A stretch of DNA of 12,996 nt from an uncultured Persicitalea sp. (lineage in GTDB: Bacteria > Bacteroidota > Bacteroidia > Cytophagales > Spirosomataceae): NCBI GenBank assembly GCA_950075905.1, contig CATMVR010000063.1, positions 1-12,996 on the forward strand, read 5' to 3'. Of the stretch, positions 1 through 6,476 are shown piece after piece. A program made the position numbers and the translations under genes. The number at the start of each line of letters is the position of its first letter. Within the stretch, counting starts at the first letter, position 1. Under the pieces are notes generated by a model. That model ran no database searches. It was not told the origin of the DNA and saw nothing but the letters and a program-made list of their open reading frames with translations.

Positions 1-363
1 CAGCTGTTTAATAATCTTATTTCCAATTCGCTCAAATTTACCTTTGAGGAAAAACGCCCCGTGATCGAGATCAAGTCCGAAAAGTTGAAGAAGTCAGATC
101 AGATACACTATGGTTTGCCTTCCAACCGAGACTACGTTCGTATCACGCTTGCCGACAATGGTATCGGGTTTGAGAATAACGATTCCAACCGTATCTTTAC
201 GCTTTTTCAACGACTCCGTGGACGCTCTGAATACGAAGGGGCCGGCATCGGACTTTCAGTTTGTAAAAAAGTGGTTGAGAACCACTCCGGTATCATCCTC
301 GCAGCCGGCAAACCCGATATCGGTGCTACTTTCACTATTATAATTCCCATTTCCCAATCCTAA
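1..363 (+). CDS. Sensor histidine kinase, C-terminal ATPase domain (5' truncated)
   Basis: The reading frame is open from base 1 and stops at 361-363, so this is the last 120 residues of a gene that begins before the window. It holds most of a HATPase_c domain. The N box is near residues 2-12 (LFNNLISNSLKF). The G1 box is DNGIGF, followed by the F-box-like stretch IFTLFQRLRG. The G2 box is EGAGIGLSVCKKVV, and the C-terminal strand is ATFTIIIP. The RSEYEGAGIGL style is typical of PAS- or phytochrome-linked kinases of Bacteroidota. This domain binds ATP and phosphorylates a conserved histidine that lies outside the window. The sensor part cannot be seen. The next gene starts 17 nt downstream on the same strand and begins with a receiver domain, so the two are probably co-transcribed and this kinase may phosphorylate that receiver (inference). 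The GTG at 61 lies inside the ATPase domain and is not the gene start. Confidence 0.93.
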   Translation, partial: QLFNNLISNSLKFTFEEKRPVIEIKSEKLKKSDQIHYGLPSNRDYVRITLADNGIGFENNDSNRIFTLFQRLRGRSEYEGAGIGLSVCKKVVENHSGIILAAGKPDIGATFTIIIPISQS

Positions 364-380
364 CATTTTAGGTTTTCTTT

Positions 381-1817
381 ATGACCAATTCTGAACCCAT
401 ACAGGTCTTGCTCGTCGACGACGACGAGGATGATTTTATCCTTACCAGTGCGTATTTCAAGGACTTAACGGGTTGGACGTTTAATCTGGATTGGTGCTCT
501 ACGTATGAGCAGGCAGTGCACAGCCTCAAAAACTGCCGGCATGATATCTACATTTTTGACTATCTCCTCGGGTCCAAAAACGGTATTGATCTCATTGAGA
601 AGGCGCTCTCACTCAACTGCCAGGAGCCGATCATTCTACTGACCGGAAAGGGTGACGACCAGATAGCCATTGAAGCACTACGGGTAGGGGCCGCCGATTA
701 CCTCATAAAAAGCGAGCTGGAACCGGTTATCCTGGAACGTAGCATCCGCTACGCCCTGGAAAGAAGTAAGGTGTTGAAAGCCCTCCGGCAGAGCGAACGG
801 CGCTACCGGCGCATCTTTGAAGAGTCAAAAGATATGCTATTTATCAGTGATTTGCAGGGGAATATTCTGGATGTCAACGAAGCTACCTCTTCTCTTACCG
901 GGTACGATATCCGGACTATTCTGGAAAAAAATATAGTTGACTTTTTCGACAGAAAAGAATTTAGTCCGGTATGGGAGCTGGTAAAGAATGAAAAAGAGGT
1001 GTTTGGCCTCGACATGCGGCTCATCACGAAAGAAGGAGAAAAAAAACACGGAATATTTTCTGCCACAATCGAGAACGATCAGGGCTTTACTTACGTGCAG
1101 GGGCGTCTGCACGACGTAACCCTCCAGCGACAAACAGAGCGGGAAAGGCTGTTCTCTGAAAAACTGGCGGTTACCAGTCGCCTGGTGCGCATGCTGGCCC
1201 ACGAAGTACGCAACCCGCTTACAAACGTCAACCTTTCTGCCGAGCAGCTGGAATCGGAGCTGGAAGACAAGGACTTAATTTTCTATATAGATGTAATTAA
1301 GCGTAACTGTACGCGTATCAATGATCTCATTACCCAGCTACTTCAGTCGTCACGACCCAACGAGTTCACGCTCGCGAGGTACCCTCTACACGCAGTATTG
1401 GATGAGGCCCTGGAAGCGGCCTTTGACCGCCTGCAGCTGAAAAAGATTCAGATTGAAAAGTTGTACGAAGATGAAAATATTTCCATTTTGTTAAACGCCG
1501 ATATGTTCAAAATAGCGGTACTTAACCTGGTCACCAACGCCATTGAGGCGATGGAGCAGCACAAGGGGGTACTTCGCGTAACCACCCGTCGGGTAGATCA
1601 GGATGTGCAGGTACTCATATCTGACAACGGCCCGGGAATCAGTGAGGAAAATATGGCCAAAATCTTTGAGCCGTTTTTTACAGGGAAAAAATCAGGAATG
1701 GGGATTGGCCTGGCCAGTACGCTCAATATTGTGCAGTCGCACCGGGGACGTATCGATGTGCAGTCGGAAGTAGGCAGCGGTACGGTCTTCACGCTTAGCT
1801 TCCCCATTGAGCCTTAA
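381..1817 (+). CDS. Hybrid response regulator/histidine kinase (REC-PAS-HisKA-HATPase)
   Basis: A cytoplasmic signalling protein of 478 aa with no membrane segment. Residues about 7-125 form a receiver domain: acidic pocket D13-D15, phospho-acceptor D60 (IFDYLLG), T88 and K110. A PAS domain spans about 141-250 and probably senses an unknown ligand or redox state. HisKA follows, with the H box MLAHEVRNPL and the phosphorylated histidine at H274. HATPase_c follows with N box LNLVTNAIEA (N386), G1 DNGPGI (415-420), F box FEPFFTGKKSG and G2 GMGIGL (439-444). All catalytic residues look intact. The receiver is at the N-terminus, so it likely controls the attached kinase rather than receiving phosphate from it. 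The upstream kinase is a natural partner (inference). No DNA-binding output domain is present, and the regulator that receives phosphate from H274 is not in the window. The ATG at 381 is the only start that leaves the receiver complete. No clear Shine-Dalgarno is seen, which is usual in this phylum. Confidence 0.93.
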   Translation: MTNSEPIQVLLVDDDEDDFILTSAYFKDLTGWTFNLDWCSTYEQAVHSLKNCRHDIYIFDYLLGSKNGIDLIEKALSLNCQEPIILLTGKGDDQIAIEALRVGAADYLIKSELEPVILERSIRYALERSKVLKALRQSERRYRRIFEESKDMLFISDLQGNILDVNEATSSLTGYDIRTILEKNIVDFFDRKEFSPVWELVKNEKEVFGLDMRLITKEGEKKHGIFSATIENDQGFTYVQGRLHDVTLQRQTERERLFSEKLAVTSRLVRMLAHEVRNPLTNVNLSAEQLESELEDKDLIFYIDVIKRNCTRINDLITQLLQSSRPNEFTLARYPLHAVLDEALEAAFDRLQLKKIQIEKLYEDENISILLNADMFKIAVLNLVTNAIEAMEQHKGVLRVTTRRVDQDVQVLISDNGPGISEENMAKIFEPFFTGKKSGMGIGLASTLNIVQSHRGRIDVQSEVGSGTVFTLSFPIEP

Positions 1818-1870
1818 GACTGGGATATTTTTCAGCATTTGGAAAATCAATAAAATATTTTTGTGGAACC

Positions 1871-1900
1871 ATTGCCCCTCAAAAAGGGGCAATTTTTGTT
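1871..1900 (+). terminator. Intrinsic terminator after the histidine kinase pair
   Basis: A perfect 8-bp stem, ATTGCCCC (1871-1878) with GGGGCAAT (1886-1893), closes a 7-nt loop and runs directly into a T-rich tail (TTTTTGTT). It lies 53 nt after the stop of the hybrid kinase, the right place to end that transcript. Confidence 0.85.
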
Positions 1901-1940
1901 AAACCGCCCCCGAATGGCCGGGAATGCAATTTGTTATTTT

Positions 1941-1974
1941 ATAAGTAATTACCTACTAAAACCGAATTACTTAT
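1941..1974 (+). promoter_or_regulatory. Perfect 10-bp inverted repeat overlapping a start codon
   Basis: ATAAGTAATT (1941-1950) is the exact reverse complement of AATTACTTAT (1965-1974), separated by 14 nt. The right arm covers the first two bases of the ATG at 1973. It could act as a dyad operator for a dimeric repressor, or as an mRNA hairpin that hides the start codon. The symmetry is plain in the sequence; the function is inferred. The arms are AT-rich, so the RNA stem would be weak. Confidence 0.5.
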
Positions 1975-2140
1975 GGAAATGCTCATATTCTTTTTTCTCA
2001 GCCTGTTTGCCGGAGTTATAGCAGCTTACTACTCCGAGAAATTCACGGTAGTATCCCGGGAGTCAGCAACCTATGAAACCAATCCGGATACCGATACTCT
2101 GGTGAATCGTTTGCTTAAGATCACCCGGCAGATTCATTGA
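1973..2140 (+). CDS. Small single-span membrane protein, unknown function
   Basis: An ATG-started frame of 55 codons ending in TGA at 2138-2140. I do not recognise the family. Residues 3-20 (MLIFFFLSLFAGVIAAYY) form one strongly hydrophobic helix with a short acidic N-terminus. A polar, charged tail of about 35 residues follows (SEKFTVVSRE through NRLLKITRQIH). The likely picture is a small inner-membrane protein with a soluble tail. There is no lipobox cysteine and no clear signal-peptidase site. The gene stands alone between the kinase terminator and the convergent AraC gene, whose stop codon begins 21 nt after this TGA. Support comes from the coherent hydrophobic-then-polar layout, the isolated position and the inverted repeat at its start. 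Being short, it could still be a chance frame. Confidence 0.6.
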   Translation: MEMLIFFFLSLFAGVIAAYYSEKFTVVSRESATYETNPDTDTLVNRLLKITRQIH

Positions 2141-2148
2141 AACAAAAC

Positions 2149-2162
2149 AGCCCTATGGGGCT
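2149..2162. terminator. Weak hairpin between convergent genes
   Basis: AGCCC (2149-2153) and GGGCT (2158-2162) form a 5-bp stem with a 4-nt loop in the 20-nt gap between the small membrane gene and the AraC gene. The T-rich stretch after it is poor (ATTGTT), so it may at most be a weak bidirectional terminator. Confidence 0.3.
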
Positions 2163-3021
2163 ATTGTTCGTATAGTTGCCTGTACACCGACGGTGTGCAG
2201 GCTTTTGTTTTTTTGAAGTACTGATTAAAATGGGAAAGGTTGTGGAATCCAACCCGGAAGCAAACCTCACTGATGGGGAGGTCGGTGGTAACAAGCAGGC
2301 GGCAGGCCTGGCTTATTCTGATTTCATTGATAAAAGCAAGGTACGTCTTGCGGGTTCTCTGCTTAAAGTACCGACAGAATGCCGAAGGCGTGAGTGACAC
2401 AAGCGCCGCCACTTCTTCAATACTAACGGGCCTGTGCATTTCGCTGAATGTGAAACTCATGATTTTATCCATCCGGCTTCCCGGTACTTCTTTTGGAAAC
2501 CGTTCTCCTTCCCGGATGGAAAGCCGGCTAATCTCGGTACTTTCGCTGAGAAGCCAGAGTATTTTAAAACCGCCAATAAGCTTCTGTAATCCACTCTCAG
2601 AGGGAATGCCCCGGAGGCATTGTCCTAGCTTGGCAGCGGTAGCGCCTGTTATTCGGTAGCCCTGCCCTGATTCTACGAGCCAGTCCCGGGCCAGCAGCAA
2701 CTCCTCATTTTCCCAGAATGTATCGCCGGCGTAGCTCTCATCAAAAAACACCGAAATGCCAAGTACCCCTTCCTGGGTATGGTAGAAGGTATCATCGCAG
2801 CGGAATACATGTGGGAGCTGTTTGCCGATCACAAAGACATCGCCAGCCCCAAATCGGCCAATGTAGTCTCCGGCAACGAGGGTGCCGCTTCCCCGCTCGA
2901 TCAGTGTGATCTGTAATTCGTTATGTTGGTGGAGCCGATCAAAAAAGTAGGGGAGCTGGTCAACCTGTACCCTAAAGGCTTCTTTCTGCGGCTTGGGGAT
3001 ATGGAAAGAAATTGACTTCAA
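2161..3021 (-). CDS. AraC-family transcriptional regulator with N-terminal cupin
   Basis: A 286-aa DNA-binding regulator. Residues about 15-95 form a cupin-like sensor barrel (H31, H33 and E35 in LHQHNELQ; the turn GDVFVIGKQLPHVF with H71). Residues about 183-284 are the AraC/XylS double helix-turn-helix. The first helix pair is VSIEEVAALVSLTPSAFCRYFK; the second is in LPISEVCFRVGFHNLSHFNQYFKK, followed by the usual C-terminal proline (CTPSVYRQ). The gene is divergent from the hydroxyproline-type enzyme genes, with about 135 bp between the starts. It therefore probably activates them in response to a substrate or pathway intermediate (inference). The start used here is TTG at 3021, because an in-frame TAA lies immediately upstream and no ATG occurs before the cupin. 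Confidence 0.9.
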   Translation of the reverse strand: MKSISFHIPKPQKEAFRVQVDQLPYFFDRLHQHNELQITLIERGSGTLVAGDYIGRFGAGDVFVIGKQLPHVFRCDDTFYHTQEGVLGISVFFDESYAGDTFWENEELLLARDWLVESGQGYRITGATAAKLGQCLRGIPSESGLQKLIGGFKILWLLSESTEISRLSIREGERFPKEVPGSRMDKIMSFTFSEMHRPVSIEEVAALVSLTPSAFCRYFKQRTRKTYLAFINEIRISQACRLLVTTDLPISEVCFRVGFHNLSHFNQYFKKTKACTPSVYRQLYEQ

Positions 3022-3156
3022 TTATATGTTTTAGGCTGAGTTTGGAGCCCTATTTACCAATATTTGGTCAAAATACCATTAGAATTCACTTATTTTCCAA
3101 CAAATAGCAAGCAAGTACTGCTTTATCTTTGTGGCTCAACCAAATCAGCCGATCGT
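3022..3156. promoter_or_regulatory. Divergent control region between araC-type gene and lyase gene
   Basis: About 135 bp of AT-rich DNA between two divergent starts. It contains a short dyad, ACCAA (3056-3060) and TTGGT (3064-3068) around TAT, extended imperfectly by TTT and AAA on the flanks. It also contains a + strand -7 box at 3124-3131. This is where the AraC regulator would be expected to bind, although AraC sites are more often direct repeats. No convincing minus-strand promoter for the regulator was found. Confidence 0.4.
3124..3131 (+). promoter_or_regulatory. Bacteroidota-type -7 box TATCTTTG
   Basis: TATCTTTG fits the Bacteroidota -7 consensus TAnnTTTG exactly. It would start transcription near 3138, about 19 nt before the ATG at 3157. 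No good TTTG/TTG -33 element is found about 19 bp upstream, as might be expected of an activator-dependent promoter (inference). Confidence 0.5.
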
Positions 3157-4071
3157 ATGCATGTTACATGGCAAGGGGTATATCCGGCCCTGACCACAAA
3201 ATTCAACCAGGACGATACCCTGGATTTGCCCGCATTCAGTCTCAATTTACGCGCTCAGCTGGCCGCCGGCGTGGATGGTATCATTCTGGGAGGTTCACTG
3301 GGGGAGGCAAGTACCCTGAGCGTCGAGGAGAAAGAAACGCTGGTAAAGCATGCCGTTGAGGAGGTAGATGGCAAGGTACCGGTGATTCTGAACATTGCCG
3401 AAGGAGCTACCCGCGATGCTATTCGCCTGGCCGAAAAAGCGCCAGATCTGGGTGCCAGCGGCTTGATGCTGCTTCCACCCATGCGATATAAGGCCGATGA
3501 ACGCGAAACGGTAGCTTTTTTTAAGGAGATAGCTCTCGCCACGCCTTTACCCATCATGATCTACAACAATCCCGTAGATTACAAGATTGAGGTGACGCTC
3601 GATATGTTTGAAGAGCTATTGCAACTGGAAAACATTCAGGCGGTGAAGGAGTCTACCCGGGACGTATCAAACGTAACTCGCCTCCGCAACCGCTTCGGCG
3701 ACCGGATCCAGATTCTGTGCGGAGTAGACACCCTGGCTGTGGAAGAATTGCTGATGGGCGCCGATGGCTGGGTAGCGGGCCTGGTGTGTGCGTTCCCACG
3801 CGAAACGGTGGCCATCTACCGGCTGATAAAAGCAGGCAAACTACATGAGGCCCGTACTATTTTCCGTTGGTTTTTACCGCTCCTCGAACTTGACCTGCAT
3901 CCCAAACTGGTACAATACATCAAGCTGGCCGAAACCGGCTGCGAAATCGGTACCGAACACGTACGCAAACCACGGCTACCTCTGGTGGGCGATGAGCGCG
4001 AGCGGATTCTGGAAATCATCAATCAAGGTCTGGCTACCCGCCCGGAACTACCCGATTATCTTTCGCTATAA
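3157..4071 (+). CDS. Dihydrodipicolinate synthase-family lyase, probable pyrroline-4-hydroxy-2-carboxylate deaminase
   Basis: A 304-aa (beta/alpha)8 barrel enzyme of the DapA/N-acetylneuraminate lyase family, about the usual length. The Schiff-base lysine is K164 (IQAVKES) and the family tyrosine is Y136 (PIMIYNNP). The phosphate/carboxylate-binding loop is GGSLGE (45-50), in place of the GTTGE of true DapA, as in deaminase and aldolase branches. It is followed by a 4-hydroxyproline epimerase and a D-amino-acid dehydrogenase. The best role is therefore deamination and dehydration of 1-pyrroline-4-hydroxy-2-carboxylate to 2-oxoglutarate semialdehyde. A 2-keto-3-deoxy sugar-acid aldolase or another lyase remains possible on sequence alone. 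The frame also extends upstream to a TTG at 3064. The ATG at 3157 is preferred because the family fold begins there (HVTWQGVYPALTTKF) and a good -7 box lies between the two candidate starts. Confidence 0.88.
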   Translation: MHVTWQGVYPALTTKFNQDDTLDLPAFSLNLRAQLAAGVDGIILGGSLGEASTLSVEEKETLVKHAVEEVDGKVPVILNIAEGATRDAIRLAEKAPDLGASGLMLLPPMRYKADERETVAFFKEIALATPLPIMIYNNPVDYKIEVTLDMFEELLQLENIQAVKESTRDVSNVTRLRNRFGDRIQILCGVDTLAVEELLMGADGWVAGLVCAFPRETVAIYRLIKAGKLHEARTIFRWFLPLLELDLHPKLVQYIKLAETGCEIGTEHVRKPRLPLVGDERERILEIINQGLATRPELPDYLSL

Positions 4072-4082
4072 TCTTAATGATA

Positions 4083-4147
4083 GAATGAGTGATTTAGTGA
4101 ATGATAGATTTTTCTATTCATTCTACCATGCACTAAATCACTCATTC
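4083..4147. repeat. Long perfect palindrome between lyase and epimerase genes
   Basis: GAATGAGTGATTTAGTG (4083-4099) is the exact reverse complement of CACTAAATCACTCATTC (4131-4147). Inside it, 4101-4108 pairs with 4122-4129 at 7 of 8 positions. The whole is thus a stem of about 26 positions with two mismatches and a 13-nt loop. AATGATAGA occurs twice as a direct repeat (4076-4084 and 4100-4108). There is no T-run after the stem, so it is not a standard terminator. It may be an interspersed REP/MITE-like palindrome, or an mRNA hairpin that sets the ratio of upstream to downstream gene expression (both inferred). Confidence 0.8.
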
Positions 4148-4158
4148 CAAATTGAAAT

Positions 4159-5160
4159 ATGGATCAGCATTTTTTTTGTATCGACGCCCATACCTGCGGC
4201 AATCCCGTCCGGGTCGTGACGGGTGGGGCCATTCCCCGGCTGGAAGGCGCTACCATGAGCGAAAAAAGACTGCATTTCCTGCGGGAATATGACTGGATTC
4301 GCCAGGGCCTGATGTTTGAGCCCCGGGGACACGATATGATGTCGGGCAGTATTCTTTACCCGCCTTCAGACCCAGCCAACGACGCGGGGGTACTTTTTAT
4401 AGAAACCTCCGGCTGTTTGCCCATGTGCGGGCACGGTACCATTGGCACTGTCACGGTGGCCATAGAACAGGGGCTGCTCACTCCCCGGGTTCCGGGTATT
4501 CTGAAGCTGGAAGTACCGGCCGGCCTGGTTACCGCCGAGTACCGGCAGCAAGGCAAGAAGGTGACGTCTGTCAAGATCACCAACATCAAGTCATACCTGG
4601 CCGCTGAGGGTATTTCGGTGGAATGCCCGGAGTTGGGTACTCTGACGGTAGATGTGGCCTACGGAGGGAATTTTTACGCCATTGTGGACGTCCAGGAAAA
4701 TTTCCCTGGTCTGCACATGTTCAAGGGTGAGCAGCTGATTGCCTGGGCCAGAGTGTTAAGGGAGCGGATCAACTCCTCGCATACCTTTGTGCACCCGGAA
4801 AATCCTTCCATCCGTGGGTTGAGCCATGTGCTCTGGACGGGACAAACGCTGGATGCCAGCTCCACGGCCCGAAATGCCGTTTTTTACGGCGATAAAGCCA
4901 TCGACCGTTCGCCCTGCGGTACGGGTACCTCGGCCCGTATGGCGCAGTGGTACGCGCAGGGCAAACTCAAAGCCGGGGAAGAGTTTGTCCACGAGAGCAT
5001 CATTGGATCCAAATTTATTGGTCGCATCGAAGCCGAAACCGAACTGGCCGGTAAGCCAGCCATCGTACCCAGCATTGAGGGCTGGGCCATGATACACGGC
5101 TACAATCACCTGATTTTTGATCCGGAAGACCCCTATGTGCACGGTTTTCAGGTTATATGA
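4159..5160 (+). CDS. Proline racemase family, probable 4-hydroxyproline 2-epimerase
   Basis: A 333-aa cytoplasmic, cofactor-independent epimerase of the usual family length. It carries both catalytic cysteines: C90 in the motif MCGHGT and C253 in DRSPCGTGTSA, with D249 and H92 as supporting active-site residues. In this family two cysteines mark racemases and epimerases, whereas trans-3-hydroxyproline dehydratases replace the first or second one. The substrate-loop start (DAHTCGNPVRVV) is also typical of the hydroxyproline branch. The expected reaction converts trans-4-hydroxy-L-proline to cis-4-hydroxy-D-proline, the first step of bacterial hydroxyproline use. The next gene, a D-amino-acid dehydrogenase, would take that product. 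Proline racemase is less likely given the neighbours. The ATG at 4159 follows an 87-nt gap that holds a long palindrome. Confidence 0.9.
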   Translation: MDQHFFCIDAHTCGNPVRVVTGGAIPRLEGATMSEKRLHFLREYDWIRQGLMFEPRGHDMMSGSILYPPSDPANDAGVLFIETSGCLPMCGHGTIGTVTVAIEQGLLTPRVPGILKLEVPAGLVTAEYRQQGKKVTSVKITNIKSYLAAEGISVECPELGTLTVDVAYGGNFYAIVDVQENFPGLHMFKGEQLIAWARVLRERINSSHTFVHPENPSIRGLSHVLWTGQTLDASSTARNAVFYGDKAIDRSPCGTGTSARMAQWYAQGKLKAGEEFVHESIIGSKFIGRIEAETELAGKPAIVPSIEGWAMIHGYNHLIFDPEDPYVHGFQVI

Positions 5161-5207
5161 GAAATTACGGTTAAATTATAGAGCTATTCTAAACGTTCCG
5201 ATCCCGG

Positions 5208-6455
5208 ATGAAAAGTGTTGGCATTATTGGCGGTGGCATCAATGGCTTGTTTACGGCCTACTATCTGGTTCAGGCCGGGTGCGATGTCACCCTTCTGGAA
5301 CAGAGTACTTTTGAAGATGGCTGCTCCTACGGCAACGCCGGGATGATCGTGCCGAGTCATATTATTCCTCTGGCTCAGCCGGGCATGATTGCCAAAGGGA
5401 TCAGGTGGATGATGAGCTCGGAAAGTCCATTCTACGTGAAACCCCGGCTTAACTACGATCTGGCGAAATGGGGGTACCTGTTCTGGAAACATTCTACCCC
5501 CCGGCATGTGGCCTACGCCATTCCGTTGCTCCGTGATATTAGCCTCTTGAGCCGGGAGCTGTTCAAAGAGCTAGCCACCCGCAACGACTTTGCGTTTGGC
5601 TGGGAGGAAAAGGGGCTGCTGATGCTGTTTAAAGAGGAGGCCGCCCGGCACGAGCTGGAAGAAGAAGCCCGGGTGGCTATCCAGGCCGGCATCGAAGCAC
5701 AGGTACTTTCCGGTCGCGAAGTACAGTCGCTCGAACCGGACGTTCGGGTGGATGTAGCCGGAGGGGTGTACTACCCCGGCGACGCGCACATTTATCCCAA
5801 TCAGCTTATTGCCGGTTTGATTACCTATTTGCGCAATGCCGGGGTGCGTCTGCTGGCCGGTCAGGAGGTTACTGGCTTCGAACGGCAGGGAGAGGCTATC
5901 AAAAAAGTGGTGACTGTAAACGGAGCTTTCGAGTTTGACGAAATAGTGTTGGCAACCGGGGCTTGGTCGCCAGTGCTTGCCAAACATTTGGGAGTATCGC
6001 TTCCCTTGCAGGGAGGAAAGGGATACAGCTTCATGGGGGACCCTGGTAAGCACCGTATCAAAGTTCCGGCTATTATGCTCGAAGCCCGCGCTACGGCTAC
6101 CCCAATGGGTGGTGGAGTACGCTTTGCCGGTACGCTGGAAGTAGCCGGTACCGATCAGTCTATTAACATGAGCCGGGTCAAAGGGATTCACTCGGCTATC
6201 CACCGGTACTACCCCGACCTGAGCATCGACTACCCGGAGAAGGAAGCGGTTTGGCGTGGCCTGCGGCCCTGCTCGCCGGATGGCCTGCCGTACATTGGTC
6301 GGGTAGAGGGAGTGGCAAATGCTACCGTGGCCACGGGCCACGGGATGATGGGTGTAAGTCTGGGACCGGCTACGGGTAAACTGGTAGCCGAATTGATTAC
6401 CGGGAAGGCAACCTCTATGGATATTTCCGCTTTTGATCCGCAGCGGTTTGGCTAA
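5208..6455 (+). CDS. DadA-like FAD-dependent D-amino-acid dehydrogenase, probable D-hydroxyproline dehydrogenase
   Basis: A 415-aa flavoenzyme of the DAO/DadA family. An N-terminal Rossmann FAD-binding motif, VGIIGGGINGLFTAYYL (4-20), leads to the ribose-binding acid E31 (VTLLEQ). The family stretch YGNAGMIVPS (41-50) follows. The second FAD region is EIVLATGAWSP (245-255). The C-terminal substrate/FAD motifs are RGLRPCSPDGLPYIG (350-364) and ATGHGMMGVSLGPATG (375-390). The enzyme should oxidise cis-4-hydroxy-D-proline to 1-pyrroline-4-hydroxy-2-carboxylate and pass electrons to the respiratory chain. No cytochrome or ferredoxin partner subunit is encoded beside it, so it looks like a single-subunit enzyme. 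It begins 47 nt after the epimerase stop and probably belongs to the same transcript. Specificity for hydroxyproline is inferred from context; a general D-amino-acid dehydrogenase is the alternative. Confidence 0.88.
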   Translation: MKSVGIIGGGINGLFTAYYLVQAGCDVTLLEQSTFEDGCSYGNAGMIVPSHIIPLAQPGMIAKGIRWMMSSESPFYVKPRLNYDLAKWGYLFWKHSTPRHVAYAIPLLRDISLLSRELFKELATRNDFAFGWEEKGLLMLFKEEAARHELEEEARVAIQAGIEAQVLSGREVQSLEPDVRVDVAGGVYYPGDAHIYPNQLIAGLITYLRNAGVRLLAGQEVTGFERQGEAIKKVVTVNGAFEFDEIVLATGAWSPVLAKHLGVSLPLQGGKGYSFMGDPGKHRIKVPAIMLEARATATPMGGGVRFAGTLEVAGTDQSINMSRVKGIHSAIHRYYPDLSIDYPEKEAVWRGLRPCSPDGLPYIGRVEGVANATVATGHGMMGVSLGPATGKLVAELITGKATSMDISAFDPQRFG

Positions 6456-6476
6456 TTGTACCTAACCCATTGGCAG

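Noticed and set aside
61..363. GTG at 61 as the start of a 100-aa protein
   Set aside because: The same frame is open to base 1 and encodes the kinase N box there, so the gene is truncated by the window rather than starting at 61.
1856..1863. TATTTTTG, an exact -7 box match downstream of the hybrid kinase
   Set aside because: The nearest upstream TTTG (1838-1841) is only 14 bp away, and transcription would start right at the terminator hairpin. It is most likely an AT-rich coincidence.
5571..6341. Long open frame (256 codons) antisense to the DadA-like gene
   Set aside because: It has no recognisable domain. It is low-complexity in the manner of a shadow frame and fully overlaps a gene with clear FAD motifs.
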